A stretch of DNA of 64,000 bases from Lachnospiraceae bacterium (GCA_902362715.1 CABIXN010000005.1:236836-300835), one strand, 5' to 3'. Counted from the first letter of the stretch, positions 7,668 through 16,467 are shown. The notes: a model not told the origin generated them from the letters alone. Translations and numbers: made by a program.

Positions 7668-8651
7668 TCAATACCGTTTTTTCATATTGATCTCATTAAT
7701 CAAAGGCTTTCCTCTTTCATACAGCCTGAGATTTTCGCAGAACATATGGACCGCCCGGTCTATATACGCTCTGCTGTCCGCCGCACAGTGAGGGGTGATA
7801 ATCACATTTTCCATATCCCAAAGCACGCTGTCTTTCGCCAGAGGTTCCTCTTCAACGGTATCTAAAGCCGCTCCTCCGATCTGGCCGCACTCCAGCGCCT
7901 GGATCAGGTCCTCTTCCTTTACCACCGGCCCTCTGGCAATATTGATTAAAACCGCTGTGGGCTTCATAATCCTAAATTTTTCTCGCCCAAATAAATGTCT
8001 GGTCTCATCCGTGAGAGGCAGGACCACAATTACAAAGTCTGACTGCGCCAGCACAGTGTCCAGCTCCTCATTGGAAAATACCTCATCAAAATATGTCAGG
8101 GGCGTGACGGTCCGCTTTACCCCCAATACACGCATCCCCAGGGACTTTGATAATTTTGCAATCTCACATCCAATGGCTCCCGCCCCTATGATTCCAACGG
8201 TCATGCCTTCTGCCTCCAGGGGCTGGATGTCAAACTTCTTATCCCAGATATGTTTCATCTGCCGCCTGTAAAGCTCCTGGGAATTGCGCATAAAACTGAT
8301 CATATATCCAATGGTAGTGAGTGCCATGGTTTTTCCATGGATGCCTTTCGCATTGGTCAATCTCACAGGAAGATGGCTGATGGGACCGTCCATAATAGGA
8401 TTTACTCCTGCGGAAAAAGACTGGATCCATCTTAAATTCGCAGACCGGGCACAGTATTGTTCCGGCATAGGGCCGCTTCCTCCCCAGAGAAACAGTACCT
8501 CCGCATCGTATCCCCGCTCTATTGCCTCATCCTCACTGCCGCACCAGTATACCCTGCCTGTTATGCACGCCTGGATCTTTCTGATATGCTCCTTTGTTAT
8601 CACCATGGGCGTCAGATCACTTTCTTTGTACATTACTAGAACATCTGCCAT
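7668..8651 (-). CDS. D-2-hydroxyacid dehydrogenase (second of two)
   Basis: The 327-residue protein has the GhrA-like form of the D-2-hydroxyacid dehydrogenase fold. Visible are VGIIGAGAIGCEIAKLSKSL (NAD motif), the catalytic Arg in INIARGPVVK, ALDTVEEEPLAKDS with the Glu, and the His in ITPHCAADS. It resembles the neighbour at 6699-7640 only in fold, so the pair is not a recent duplication. It begins 12 bp after the TRAP large permease stop and belongs to the same operon. A role in reducing or oxidising the imported acid or its cleavage product is inferred. Confidence 0.88.
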   Translation of the reverse strand: MADVLVMYKESDLTPMVITKEHIRKIQACITGRVYWCGSEDEAIERGYDAEVLFLWGGSGPMPEQYCARSANLRWIQSFSAGVNPIMDGPISHLPVRLTNAKGIHGKTMALTTIGYMISFMRNSQELYRRQMKHIWDKKFDIQPLEAEGMTVGIIGAGAIGCEIAKLSKSLGMRVLGVKRTVTPLTYFDEVFSNEELDTVLAQSDFVIVVLPLTDETRHLFGREKFRIMKPTAVLINIARGPVVKEEDLIQALECGQIGGAALDTVEEEPLAKDSVLWDMENVIITPHCAADSRAYIDRAVHMFCENLRLYERGKPLINEINMKKRY

Positions 8652-8663
8652 AACTTTCTCCTT

Positions 8664-9959
8664 CTAACCTGTGATCCACAGTGTCAGCTGCGGTATAAAC
8701 GTGATCAGGAGCAATACTGCAATCATGGATATAATAAACGGGAAAATCGCCTTCACCAGCTTCTGCATGGATACTCCTGATACTGACATCCCCGTAAACA
8801 GACACGTCCCAAAGGGCGGCGTTACAAATCCTATGCAGACTGCTGTACACATTACGATACCAAACTGCAGTGAACTGATTCCCAGCTGCTGGATTACAGG
8901 CAGGAACATCGGAATCGTAATCAGCAGAATAGGAGTGGCATCCATAATGCATCCCATAATCAGCAGAATAACCAGAATAATAATCAGTATCACATATTTA
9001 TTATCTGAAACTCCAAGCAGCGTATTTACCAGCATCTGAGGCAGCTGGGCATAGGATATAACAAAGGCAAACAACGCTGCTCCTGCTACAATAAACATAA
9101 TATTGGCGGTTCCTCTGGCTGACTGAAACAGGATTTCCGGAATATCCCTGATTCGGATTTCCTTATATACAAAAATTCCGATAACCAGAGAATACAATAC
9201 CGCAAGCACCGCAGACTCTGTGGGGGTACAAATCCCGGAATAAATGGAGCCCAGAATAATCACTGGGGAACCGATAGCCGGAACTGCTTTCAGCAATGCC
9301 TTTAAAAAGGTCCCCAAATGAAATTTTTCACGTACTCCGTCTTTCCCGGCAGGGATTCCCTTCCATCCCCTTCTGCGGCAGATAAACCAGGCAACGATCC
9401 CCAGGCCCACAGCCATATAAATACCTGCAGGCACCCCCATCAAATATAAATCTGTCAGGGATACATTGGTATTTACCGCATATATAATCATCGCAGTAGA
9501 CGGAGGGATGATGGGTCCTAATACCGCCCCCGCCGAAAATACTGCAGTGGAAAATTCCCTGCTGTAGCCGGCCTCCAGCATATAGGGAAGCATAATGGCT
9601 CCTATGGTGATACAGCATGCCATGGCAGATCCTGTCATAGCTGCAAAGATAGCGCAGACAACGATAGTAACCAGCGCCAGTCCTCCCGTTGCATTTCCAA
9701 TAGCTAAATTGCAGACATTTACCAGCCTTTTTGCGATTCCGCCTTTAGCCATCAAATCTCCTGCCAGAATAAAAAACGGAATGCACATCAGCGCTGTCAC
9801 GTCGCACCCGGAAAACAGCCGCTGTACCACGGTCATAGCCGGAATGCCCTCCAGCACAAAGAACAGGATTGCGGAAAGCCCCAGTGTTGCCGCCACGGGT
9901 ACACCGATCAGCAGAAGCACCAGTGCCACCACCAGGAAAATAATAATGCTGGCTGTCAT
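8664..9959 (-). CDS. TRAP transporter large membrane subunit (DctM family)
   Basis: The 431-residue, strongly hydrophobic protein has about 12 membrane segments. It starts ASIIIFLVVALVLLLIGVPV, with the GVPVAATLGLSA motif of DctM proteins, and contains GGIAKRLVN and PPSTAMIIYA. It is the ion-coupled channel subunit of a tripartite ATP-independent periplasmic-type transporter. Its start overlaps the small subunit stop by 4 bp (ATGA), with the ribosome binding site inside that gene. Known substrates of the family are dicarboxylates, keto and hydroxy acids and sialic acid; the surrounding catabolic genes point to a hydroxy or di/tricarboxylic acid. Confidence 0.93.
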   Translation of the reverse strand: MTASIIIFLVVALVLLLIGVPVAATLGLSAILFFVLEGIPAMTVVQRLFSGCDVTALMCIPFFILAGDLMAKGGIAKRLVNVCNLAIGNATGGLALVTIVVCAIFAAMTGSAMACCITIGAIMLPYMLEAGYSREFSTAVFSAGAVLGPIIPPSTAMIIYAVNTNVSLTDLYLMGVPAGIYMAVGLGIVAWFICRRRGWKGIPAGKDGVREKFHLGTFLKALLKAVPAIGSPVIILGSIYSGICTPTESAVLAVLYSLVIGIFVYKEIRIRDIPEILFQSARGTANIMFIVAGAALFAFVISYAQLPQMLVNTLLGVSDNKYVILIIILVILLIMGCIMDATPILLITIPMFLPVIQQLGISSLQFGIVMCTAVCIGFVTPPFGTCLFTGMSVSGVSMQKLVKAIFPFIISMIAVLLLITFIPQLTLWITG

Positions 9960-10459
9960 TTTACTTCCCCTCCTTTCCCTTTGGTAAGTTTCACAATATC
10001 ATCCACGATACGGTAAAAATATGCATAGGTCAGCAGGGCAAAGGCCACCGGGAACACAAGGTAGGGGAATACCATGCTGAGTCCTGTATTTGCAGACTTA
10101 GACAGGCTTGCAATACTCATCTGCATAATGCCATACTTGAGCACAATAACAACAAATACAAGACCTGCCCCGTGCTGAATCAGCTCCAGGATCTGTTTGT
10201 GCCTCTGCCTTTTCAGCAGATCTTCCAGTACCGACACCTTCACATGCTCTAGATTCAATGCGATATAAGCGGCTCCCAGAAACACCGCCCAGATCATAAT
10301 GTAACGTGCCGTTTCTTCTGTCCAGGAAAAACCCATCTTAAAAAGATAGCGCCCGAATATCTGCATAGATAGTGTAATCGTCATATATGCGAAGCAAACA
10401 ACCAGGGCTGTCTTTAATGCCGCTGATACTATCTTATTCGTCTTTTGAAGTAACTTCAT
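9956..10459 (-). CDS. TRAP transporter small membrane subunit (DctQ family)
   Basis: The 167-residue protein has four predicted membrane helices and the DctQ signature FSWTEETARYIMIWAVFLGA, which includes the conserved Trp-Glu-Glu. It partners the DctM subunit encoded immediately downstream with a 4-bp overlap. The solute-binding subunit lies 31 bp upstream, giving the usual P-Q-M order. Confidence 0.92.
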   Translation of the reverse strand: MKLLQKTNKIVSAALKTALVVCFAYMTITLSMQIFGRYLFKMGFSWTEETARYIMIWAVFLGAAYIALNLEHVKVSVLEDLLKRQRHKQILELIQHGAGLVFVVIVLKYGIMQMSIASLSKSANTGLSMVFPYLVFPVAFALLTYAYFYRIVDDIVKLTKGKGGEVK

Positions 10460-10489
10460 AACCTACACCTCATTCATAATCCCAAAATC

Positions 10490-11566
10490 TTATTTTCCCA
10501 GCAGCTCTATAATGGATTCATAATACTGTGCTCCCTTTTCATTCTCTTTCAGAAAGTCTTCATATACGCTCTGGGAAGCTTTTTTAAAGGCCTCTTTATC
10601 TACATTTTCGCTTTTTTGCGCGCCGCCGGCCACCATCTCCTCTAACTGCTCTTCATTTTTACTCTCCAGATTTTTTGTACATTCCAGATTGGCTTTCTTT
10701 GCAGCGCTTGTGATTACTTCCTGAAGGTCCGGGGTAAGAGAATCAAATTTTGCCGCATTCATTGTAATCCCATTAAAATGAGCCGCATATTCCATCACAG
10801 AAATATATTCCGCATACTGCTGATAACCGTCCGCTATGCAGACGTTGTTTACATTATCACAGCCGTCAATGGTTCCCTGCTGTAAGGCAGTCAAAACCTC
10901 ATTTCCAGGCATGGTCTGTGCGCTTGCGCCCCATGTGTTCCATGTATTGATATAGACATCAGAACCGGTAACCCGGATCTTTAATCCTTTCAAATCTTCC
11001 GGCGTTTCTGCAAAGCCTTTTGAAGATTCCAGATTTCTAAATCCCACACATTGAAGCCCTAATATCTTTGCTCCTGTAGAAGAAAAATCCTCCAGCATAC
11101 CCGCACATATTTCTGAATCCAGGAAGCTGTAGATATCGTCATAATCCTCAAACAGATACGGCAGATCCAATACGGACAGGCCTTGAGCATATCCGCTCAT
11201 GATAGGAGTATTATTCACTGCACAGTCCAATGTTCCCGCAATAACAGAATCTAAGGATTCCTGGTCATTTCCTAAGGTACCGCCTCCGTAAACAGTAACT
11301 TTTACACTGCCGCCGGATTCTTCTTCCACATATTCCGCAAAGGTGTTGGCAAGAATCGCCAGCTGGTTCTCCTCACTGGCCGCAAAATGGCTTAATTTTA
11401 ATTCCAAAGGCTTTTCTGGGGAATATTCTCCGAAATCTTTTCCGGAGACGTCCTTTCTGTTTTCATTTTCAGAGCTCGTGTTCTGTGAATCGCTGCTTCC
11501 GCACCCTGCCAGCAGGCCCCCGCACAGACACCCAGCCGCCAATATACTAATTATTCGTTTTCTCAT
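10490..11566 (-). CDS. TRAP transporter solute-binding lipoprotein (DctP family)
   Basis: The frame is open to 11779, but the true start is the ATG at 11566, which follows AGGAGA by 8 nt. It gives a classical lipoprotein signal, MRKRIISILAAGCLCGGLL, ending in the lipobox LLAGC (Cys22). A Ser/Asn-rich linker follows, then the DctP fold: LKLSHFAASEENQLAILANTF, DLPYLFEDYDDIYSFL, GLKIRVTGSDVYINTWNTWG with the conserved Arg that binds the substrate carboxylate, and AQTMPGNEVLTALQQGTIDG. The conserved Arg supports an organic acid ligand; which acid is not known. Confidence 0.92.
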   Translation of the reverse strand: MRKRIISILAAGCLCGGLLAGCGSSDSQNTSSENENRKDVSGKDFGEYSPEKPLELKLSHFAASEENQLAILANTFAEYVEEESGGSVKVTVYGGGTLGNDQESLDSVIAGTLDCAVNNTPIMSGYAQGLSVLDLPYLFEDYDDIYSFLDSEICAGMLEDFSSTGAKILGLQCVGFRNLESSKGFAETPEDLKGLKIRVTGSDVYINTWNTWGASAQTMPGNEVLTALQQGTIDGCDNVNNVCIADGYQQYAEYISVMEYAAHFNGITMNAAKFDSLTPDLQEVITSAAKKANLECTKNLESKNEEQLEEMVAGGAQKSENVDKEAFKKASQSVYEDFLKENEKGAQYYESIIELLGK

Positions 11567-11703
11567 ACTTTTCTTCTCCTTTTCTTTTTCAGATGCAATG
11601 ATGCGTTTTGTGTAAATACACCTAAAAATCTTATCTTTTTTTGCCTCTCTTTTCTTTGTCCCTGGATGACTGCTCCTTAAGTGCAGAGCCCATTCATAAT
11701 TCT

Positions 11704-12909
11704 TTAAACTACAAAGATCTCTCGCGGCGTCGTCTCCATCCGGACCGCCCCATTGGAAGTCACCAGGTATTGATCGCAATAGTTTCCAAAAGCCTTTCCG
11801 GTATTCACCTCCGGATGAATAGAAAAAAACATATTTTCTTTTACCTTCATAGTCTCCCCCTTGAAAAACGCCGGCCGCTCCACCAGATCGTACCCCTGCC
11901 CATGGGCGAACAGCCGTGTCTCCGGACGCAGTCCGTAAGAGACCAGTTTTTTATTATAGAGCTCCAGTATTTCCCCGCAGTCAGCTCCCGGCTTTACCAA
12001 CTGGGCTGTAAAATCCTGCATTTCTTTGGAAAGCTCCCATGCCCGGCACAACTCTTTAGACGGCTGGTGCCCGATACAGAACCCCCGCACAATCTCCGCA
12101 TAATAGCCGCCTGGTCCGTTTGCTTCTATCATAAATACCAGATCATCCCCATCCTCGATGCGCCGGTTCTGATAAAAGCTGTGAAGCTTAGGTGTAGGTG
12201 TTCCCGAAGGTGCAGAGCCCATCATCACCAGATTTTCTTCACTGCCCTTGCTGATCAGAAATTTATTTACCTCTGCCCGCAGCTCATACTCATACATTCC
12301 CGGCCGCAGCATTCCGGGAACCATCTGCAGTATCTGGTCATGCAGTTTCACAGTCCGCCGGATGGCCTGTATCTCATCCTCACTCTTTACTGCCTTGATC
12401 TCATCCACCATCTCTGTAACATCCACAAAAGATACCTTAGGCAGTGATGTCTTCAGATAATTTACCAGCTGATAATTTAATAAGGATGGTGCAATGAGAC
12501 CAACGGTTCTGCAATTATGATCACAGATATATGCTTCCATCAGTTTCGCATCGTACAGATCTGTATATCGGAATGTCCGAAAATACGGCGCCCCCAGACG
12601 CGTCTTTATCCCCCGCCCAAACCAGGCAGGCGGCAGCGGATCATAGGGTGATGAACTGGTGATGGTAGTCATCTCTCCCTTTGCCGGAAACAGTACGCTC
12701 ATGGGATAGGCCTGCTCTGTGGGCAGATCTGTGATATACCGGAAGTACCCTCCCAGATACTGATCCGCGTTCTGTGCGATGAGCACATCTATCCCCTGAT
12801 GCTCCATGGCTGTCTGCAGCTGCATCCACCGGCGTTTCATCTCCCTATCGCTCATGGGAAACCGTATTCTTGTTTTAAATTCCTCTGAAACTCCTGATAC
12901 CCATTCCAT
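11704..12909 (-). CDS. M24 (pita-bread fold) family protein, creatinase/aminopeptidase-like, with degenerate metal site
   Basis: The 401-residue protein has a creatinase N-terminal domain (about 1-170) and an M24 domain (about 180-395). Active M24 peptidases use two Asp, one His and two Glu as metal ligands. Here the first Asp position is in MIEANGPGG (Glu/Asn) and the second in YAEIVRGF (Glu). The His is kept in FAHGQGYDL and one Glu in FSIHPE, while the last falls in YCDQYLV. The dinuclear metal site therefore looks altered, as in creatinase and other non-peptidase members that act on small molecules. It lies between citE-like and TRAP genes, so it may act on the imported compound. It is unlikely to be a normal Xaa-Pro peptidase; the reaction is unknown. 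Confidence 0.75.
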   Translation of the reverse strand: MEWVSGVSEEFKTRIRFPMSDREMKRRWMQLQTAMEHQGIDVLIAQNADQYLGGYFRYITDLPTEQAYPMSVLFPAKGEMTTITSSSPYDPLPPAWFGRGIKTRLGAPYFRTFRYTDLYDAKLMEAYICDHNCRTVGLIAPSLLNYQLVNYLKTSLPKVSFVDVTEMVDEIKAVKSEDEIQAIRRTVKLHDQILQMVPGMLRPGMYEYELRAEVNKFLISKGSEENLVMMGSAPSGTPTPKLHSFYQNRRIEDGDDLVFMIEANGPGGYYAEIVRGFCIGHQPSKELCRAWELSKEMQDFTAQLVKPGADCGEILELYNKKLVSYGLRPETRLFAHGQGYDLVERPAFFKGETMKVKENMFFSIHPEVNTGKAFGNYCDQYLVTSNGAVRMETTPREIFVV

Positions 12910-12927
12910 AATCCCTCTCCATTCTCT

Positions 12928-13827
12928 TTATTTTAAAGCTGCCTTTAAAGCGTCTTTTGCAAGAACCTCTTCGGCCCGCTCAAGGACGTTTTTGGCATTG
13001 ATATATACCGGAGTATCTACCATTTGTCCATCTACCGGCACAGAAGCCGAACCTTTTGCGATCCCCTCTTCTTCAAAAGCCTTTGTCACCTTTTTTGCCC
13101 ACGCCACACGCTCCGGATCCGGAGAATAGATGCGCTCCGCGATTGGTATCTGGCTGGGATGAATGATCTGACGGCCTTCAAAACCAAGCTGTGCTCCTGT
13201 CTTTGTGTTATATGCAAAGGCTTCATCATCCTTATAAGACGGGAACGGCGCATCCTCCGCCACAAGCCCGGCCGCCCGTGCCGCCACGGCTATTTTTGCT
13301 CTGGCATAGATCTGCTCCTCGGCAGTATCTGTTCTGGTAACACGCATGTCCCTGGTGTAGTCTACCGCGCCAAAGATCACTGCCACAAGCCGGTCACTGG
13401 CAAATACAGCCCGGTCTACATTCATGACTCCAGCCGCAGTCTCAATCAGAATAGCCAGCTTAATTTCTCCTGCCGGAAGCCCTCGTTTTTCTTCCAGATC
13501 TGTTACAATAAAATCCAATCTCTTAACGTCGTCTGGTCCGGAACACTTAGGCAGCGTGATGCCGTCAAGCCCTTTCATCACCACTGCATTCAGATCATCC
13601 ATAGTAAGTCCCGTGTCCCAGGCATTGATTCTCACCCATGCTTCTGAGCCGTGAGTGCTCATATCCTTAATATGCCTGCGGACCATTTCCCTTGCCGCTT
13701 CTTTTTCTGCCGGCGGCACCGCATCTTCCATATCCAATGTAATTACATCTGCCCCCAGCCCCGGCGCTTTCAGGATAAATTTTTCTGAATTTGCCGGCAA
13801 ATACAAATCTGTTCTTCTAACTGCCAT
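12928..13827 (-). CDS. CitE-like acyl-CoA lyase (HpcH/HpaI aldolase family)
   Basis: The 299-residue protein has the CitE-like TIM barrel: RRTDLYLPANSEKF at the start, VITLDMEDAVPP with the metal-binding Asp-Glu region, RINAWDTGL, the catalytic Glu in AILIETAAGV, the metal Asp in FGAVDYTRDM, and the CoA-pocket GFEGRQIIHPSQI. Family members cleave 3-hydroxyacyl-CoA or acyl-ACP compounds (citryl, malyl, citramalyl) into acetyl thioester and a 2-oxoacid. The CitF-like gene precedes it, but no CitD acyl-carrier or CitX/CitG/CitC maturation gene is present. It therefore probably works on free CoA thioesters. The substrate may be a citramalate- or malate-like acid. Confidence 0.85.
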   Translation of the reverse strand: MAVRRTDLYLPANSEKFILKAPGLGADVITLDMEDAVPPAEKEAAREMVRRHIKDMSTHGSEAWVRINAWDTGLTMDDLNAVVMKGLDGITLPKCSGPDDVKRLDFIVTDLEEKRGLPAGEIKLAILIETAAGVMNVDRAVFASDRLVAVIFGAVDYTRDMRVTRTDTAEEQIYARAKIAVAARAAGLVAEDAPFPSYKDDEAFAYNTKTGAQLGFEGRQIIHPSQIPIAERIYSPDPERVAWAKKVTKAFEEEGIAKGSASVPVDGQMVDTPVYINAKNVLERAEEVLAKDALKAALK

Positions 13828-13887
13828 CGTTTTTCCTCCTCAAATTCTTTTTCTATTTACAATGCATCTGTGCATCATAATTCTGTC

Positions 13888-15456
13888 TCAAAATTCCTGC
13901 ACGGGTTTTCGCACCACGTCGATGATGGTTCCGTCCCGATATTCTACAATTCCTACAATTTTTTCTGTAAATTCAGGTTCCATCACCTCAGGGGCCTCCT
14001 GGTCCCCGATTTGTTTTAATTCCTGTATTTCCATAATGGGAAGTCCGGAATCTTTCAGTGCTTCTCTTAAATCTTTCCTGTTTGGATGAATAGCAATACC
14101 GTATTCTGTCACAAGTACATCTATGGTCTCTCCTGGAGTTACAACGGTTGTGACCTTCTCCCGCAGCACACAGATGCCTCTCTTTATGAGATTTGTCACT
14201 ACTACAGCAATCTTGGCTCCAGCAGCGCAGTCATTATTTCCCCCTGAGGCGCTTAAGATCACTCCGTTTGTTCCTGTCACTACATTAACATTAAAATCCA
14301 TATCTATTTCCGTTGCTCCTAAGATCATAATATCCAGCTGTTCTGTCAGGCAGCCTTTGGTATTCGGATTAGCATACTGGGAGGCGCTCATTGCCATATG
14401 CCGCGGCTGAGTGCGATAAGACTCCACTGCCGCAGAATCAAAGCACTGTACATCCAGCAGCGCCTGAAACAATCCCTCTTTTAACATCTGTACAAAGTAA
14501 GAGGTGATCCCCCCTGAGGCAAAGGAGCCTTTTACCTGCTTTTTACGCATAAGAGCCCCTGTTTTTTCTGCCACGGCAATGGAAATCCCCCCAGCACCGG
14601 TCTGCATGGACATCCCATCCCTGATATATCCGGCCCTCTCCAGCAGCTGAGCCGTCATTTCTGCAATCTTTAAGTGTTCCGGATCCGTTGTGGGCTTGGT
14701 GGGTCCAAAGGAAATTCCTTCCGGATCCCCAATACTCTCTATCTTTACCACATGATCTACTTTTTCCTGGGAAATCTCCATGGGGCAGGCCGGAAAATCT
14801 ACCAGGTTGTCGGTAACGGCAATCACATGATCCGCGTACTCAGCATCCGCATAGGCATAAGACAGGACTCCGCAGGCAGACTTGCCCCAGGCTCCATTCA
14901 TATTTCCATATGCATCACAGCAGGGAGCGGATATGAAGGCGGCGTCTATATGCAGCTCCCCTGCTTCAATGGCTCTTGCCCTTCCCCCATGGCTCATAAA
15001 TACTGCCGGGTGTTTTAATTTCCCATTTGTAATGGCTTTTGCTAATGGCCCCGGAGAAATGGTGCTGACAGTGATCCTGGTGATTACGTCTTTTTCTATC
15101 AGTTTTACTAATGGTTCATGACATTTAAAAAGCCCGGACGCCGCCACATGAATATCTTTCATCCCCCTTTGCGCAATCGTTTCCATAACCAGATTCACTA
15201 CCCGGTCTCCGTTTCGCATATGATGGTGAAACGATACCGTCATCCCATCTTTCAGCCCAATCCTATCGAGGACCTCTGAAATAGAATCTGCAAGCTTTGA
15301 CGTTGGTGCGCTTCCTTTTACAGCATGGAGACTTTCTATCCCGTCTCTCTCTTTTTTCAGACTTTTCCCCATGTCATCATAGGCTCCGGAAAAAACCTGT
15401 TTTCCCGTCTCCTGCAGCAGCCAATCCGGTATTTCCCTTCCTACTGTATTTTTCAT
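13888..15456 (-). CDS. CitF-like CoA transferase (citrate lyase alpha subunit family)
   Basis: The protein of about 522 residues matches citrate lyase alpha chains throughout: DGMTVSFHHHMRNGDRVVN near residue 75, VFMSHGGRARAIEAGEL, FISAPCCDAYGNMNG, GAGGISIAVAEKTGALM, GGITSYFVQMLKEGLF and the C-terminal ILSASGGNNDCAAGA. In citrate lyase this subunit swaps citrate for acetyl on the acyl carrier CitD. With no CitD here, direct CoA transfer is the likely activity. A GTG-initiated extension reaches 15474, but GAGGAGGGAG lies within it, 6-8 nt before the ATG at 15456. It is the first gene of the operon, facing a Crp/Fnr regulator across two palindromic boxes. Confidence 0.88.
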   Translation of the reverse strand: MKNTVGREIPDWLLQETGKQVFSGAYDDMGKSLKKERDGIESLHAVKGSAPTSKLADSISEVLDRIGLKDGMTVSFHHHMRNGDRVVNLVMETIAQRGMKDIHVAASGLFKCHEPLVKLIEKDVITRITVSTISPGPLAKAITNGKLKHPAVFMSHGGRARAIEAGELHIDAAFISAPCCDAYGNMNGAWGKSACGVLSYAYADAEYADHVIAVTDNLVDFPACPMEISQEKVDHVVKIESIGDPEGISFGPTKPTTDPEHLKIAEMTAQLLERAGYIRDGMSMQTGAGGISIAVAEKTGALMRKKQVKGSFASGGITSYFVQMLKEGLFQALLDVQCFDSAAVESYRTQPRHMAMSASQYANPNTKGCLTEQLDIMILGATEIDMDFNVNVVTGTNGVILSASGGNNDCAAGAKIAVVVTNLIKRGICVLREKVTTVVTPGETIDVLVTEYGIAIHPNRKDLREALKDSGLPIMEIQELKQIGDQEAPEVMEPEFTEKIVGIVEYRDGTIIDVVRKPVQEF

Positions 15457-15503
15457 ACCGCTCTCCCTCCTCACTTGTTAGTAAAATGATAACATCCCTT
15501 ATT

Positions 15504-15556
15504 TTTGGAATCTGTATCATAAGTTACAGATTCCAAAAGCTGTAACTTGTGATACA
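15504..15556. promoter_or_regulatory. Pair of Crp/Fnr-type operator boxes between citF-like and Crp/Fnr genes
   Basis: Box 1 is TGTATCATAAGTTACA (15513-15528) and box 2 is TGTAACTTGTGATACA (15541-15556). Each has the form TGTA-N8-TACA, and the two are near-perfect inverted copies of each other (16 of 17 positions including a flanking base), 28 bp centre to centre. Box 1 also sits inside a longer dyad with 13-bp perfect arms (15504-15516 and 15525-15537). The citF-like start is 57 bp to the left and the regulator start 226 bp to the right. The boxes suit a Crp/Fnr-family dimer. Confidence 0.75.
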
Positions 15557-15601
15557 AATTTAACCTTTTCACGGCATATAAAAACGGTCTTTGCCACAAA
15601 T

Positions 15602-15632
15602 AAAATACCCCAGAAACAGTCTCCTGTTCTGA
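15602..15632 (-). terminator. Hairpin with minus-strand T tract in the divergent intergenic region
   Basis: On the minus strand CCTCAGAACAG and CTGTTTCTGGGG pair around GAGA (one bulge), followed by TATTTTATTTG. No gene ends here. It could be an attenuator in the citF-like leader, or the end of a short transcript. Confidence 0.4.
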
Positions 15633-15781
15633 GGTAAAGATAAAGATTTCCATTCATACAATGTTATTTTATTTCTTACTTTCCTGTGTTATAATTTTAT
15701 AATAATATTGTTCTACAAACTGAAACAGATTTTTATGGATACTTAAAGCTAAAAGACCGCAGCACCAAGGGGACAGCAGCC

Positions 15782-16369
15782 ATGGGAAAAGAATCAGCAT
15801 TCAATGTCACAAATATGAGAAACTTTTTTTCTAAAGAAAATATGGAAAAGCTTTTCTATAAATGTCCTTCTATTACCCTCAAAAAAAATGAAGCGCTCTA
15901 TACAACAGATCAAATCCTGACCGATGTCTTCTGGGTATCAGAAGGCATGGTGGAAGTATTTATCACCAACGAGCAGGGGCATAAACAGGTGGTGGCCTTC
16001 CACTACCCCGACAGCATTGTAGGAGAGATCGAGGCGCTATACGGAGATCCCTGCGGACTGACCTGTATCGCCCTCAAACATAGAACTGTCGTACATAAGT
16101 GTAATATTGAAGTATTCTATCACCGGGTGCTAGAGCAGGGCCTCATGCGCCAGTACGTAAGTATGCTGGCAGGAAAGACCCATGCCAATGTGCTGCAGCT
16201 TGCAAGCGTTTCTTTAGACGACTGCGAAGGACGGGTACACACTTACTATAATAGTGAACTTACCCATCAACAGCTTGCGGATTTGATCGGCTGCTCCCGC
16301 GTTCAGGTCACACGCGTACTGAACAGTCCAAGGTTTTATGACAGGAAAAAAACTGATAAAGATTCGTAA
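15782..16369 (+). CDS. Crp/Fnr-family transcriptional regulator (divergent to the organic-acid operon)
   Basis: The 195-residue protein has an N-terminal cyclic-nucleotide-binding-like beta roll (about 20-125; VSEGMVEVFITNEQGHKQVV, FHYPDSIVGEIEALYGDP) and a short C-terminal winged helix (LTHQQLADLIGCSRVQVTRVL). No Fe-S Cys cluster of the FNR type is evident (the Cys are scattered) and the CRP cAMP-binding signature is incomplete, so it probably senses another ligand. It is transcribed away from the citF-like operon. The two TGTA-N8-TACA boxes between them are the likely binding sites for auto- and operon control, which is inferred from position and symmetry. Confidence 0.88.
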   Translation: MGKESAFNVTNMRNFFSKENMEKLFYKCPSITLKKNEALYTTDQILTDVFWVSEGMVEVFITNEQGHKQVVAFHYPDSIVGEIEALYGDPCGLTCIALKHRTVVHKCNIEVFYHRVLEQGLMRQYVSMLAGKTHANVLQLASVSLDDCEGRVHTYYNSELTHQQLADLIGCSRVQVTRVLNSPRFYDRKKTDKDS

Positions 16370-16375
16370 ACAAGA

Positions 16376-16420
16376 GAAAAAAAACGTCCGCCCAAATTTA
16401 CCAGGCAGACGTTTACGATT
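16376..16420. terminator. Terminator between crp/fnr and sbcC
   Basis: AAACGTCCGCC and GGCAGACGTTT pair with one mismatch. On the minus strand the stem is followed by a run of eight T, so it mainly ends sbcC transcripts; it may also serve the plus-strand regulator. Confidence 0.7.
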
Positions 16421-16467
16421 ATTGTATGTTATTTTTTAGGTTTACAATTGTCCTTTTTCCCAATCCG

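Noticed and set aside
12928..15456. Ordinary citrate lyase operon
   Set aside because: The acyl-carrier gamma subunit and the ligase and prosthetic-group genes are absent, so a classical citrate lyase cannot be claimed from this window.
15471..15653. 60-codon minus-strand frame between the citF-like and Crp/Fnr genes
   Set aside because: It runs through both operator boxes and a terminator-like hairpin, and its sequence looks like translated regulatory DNA.
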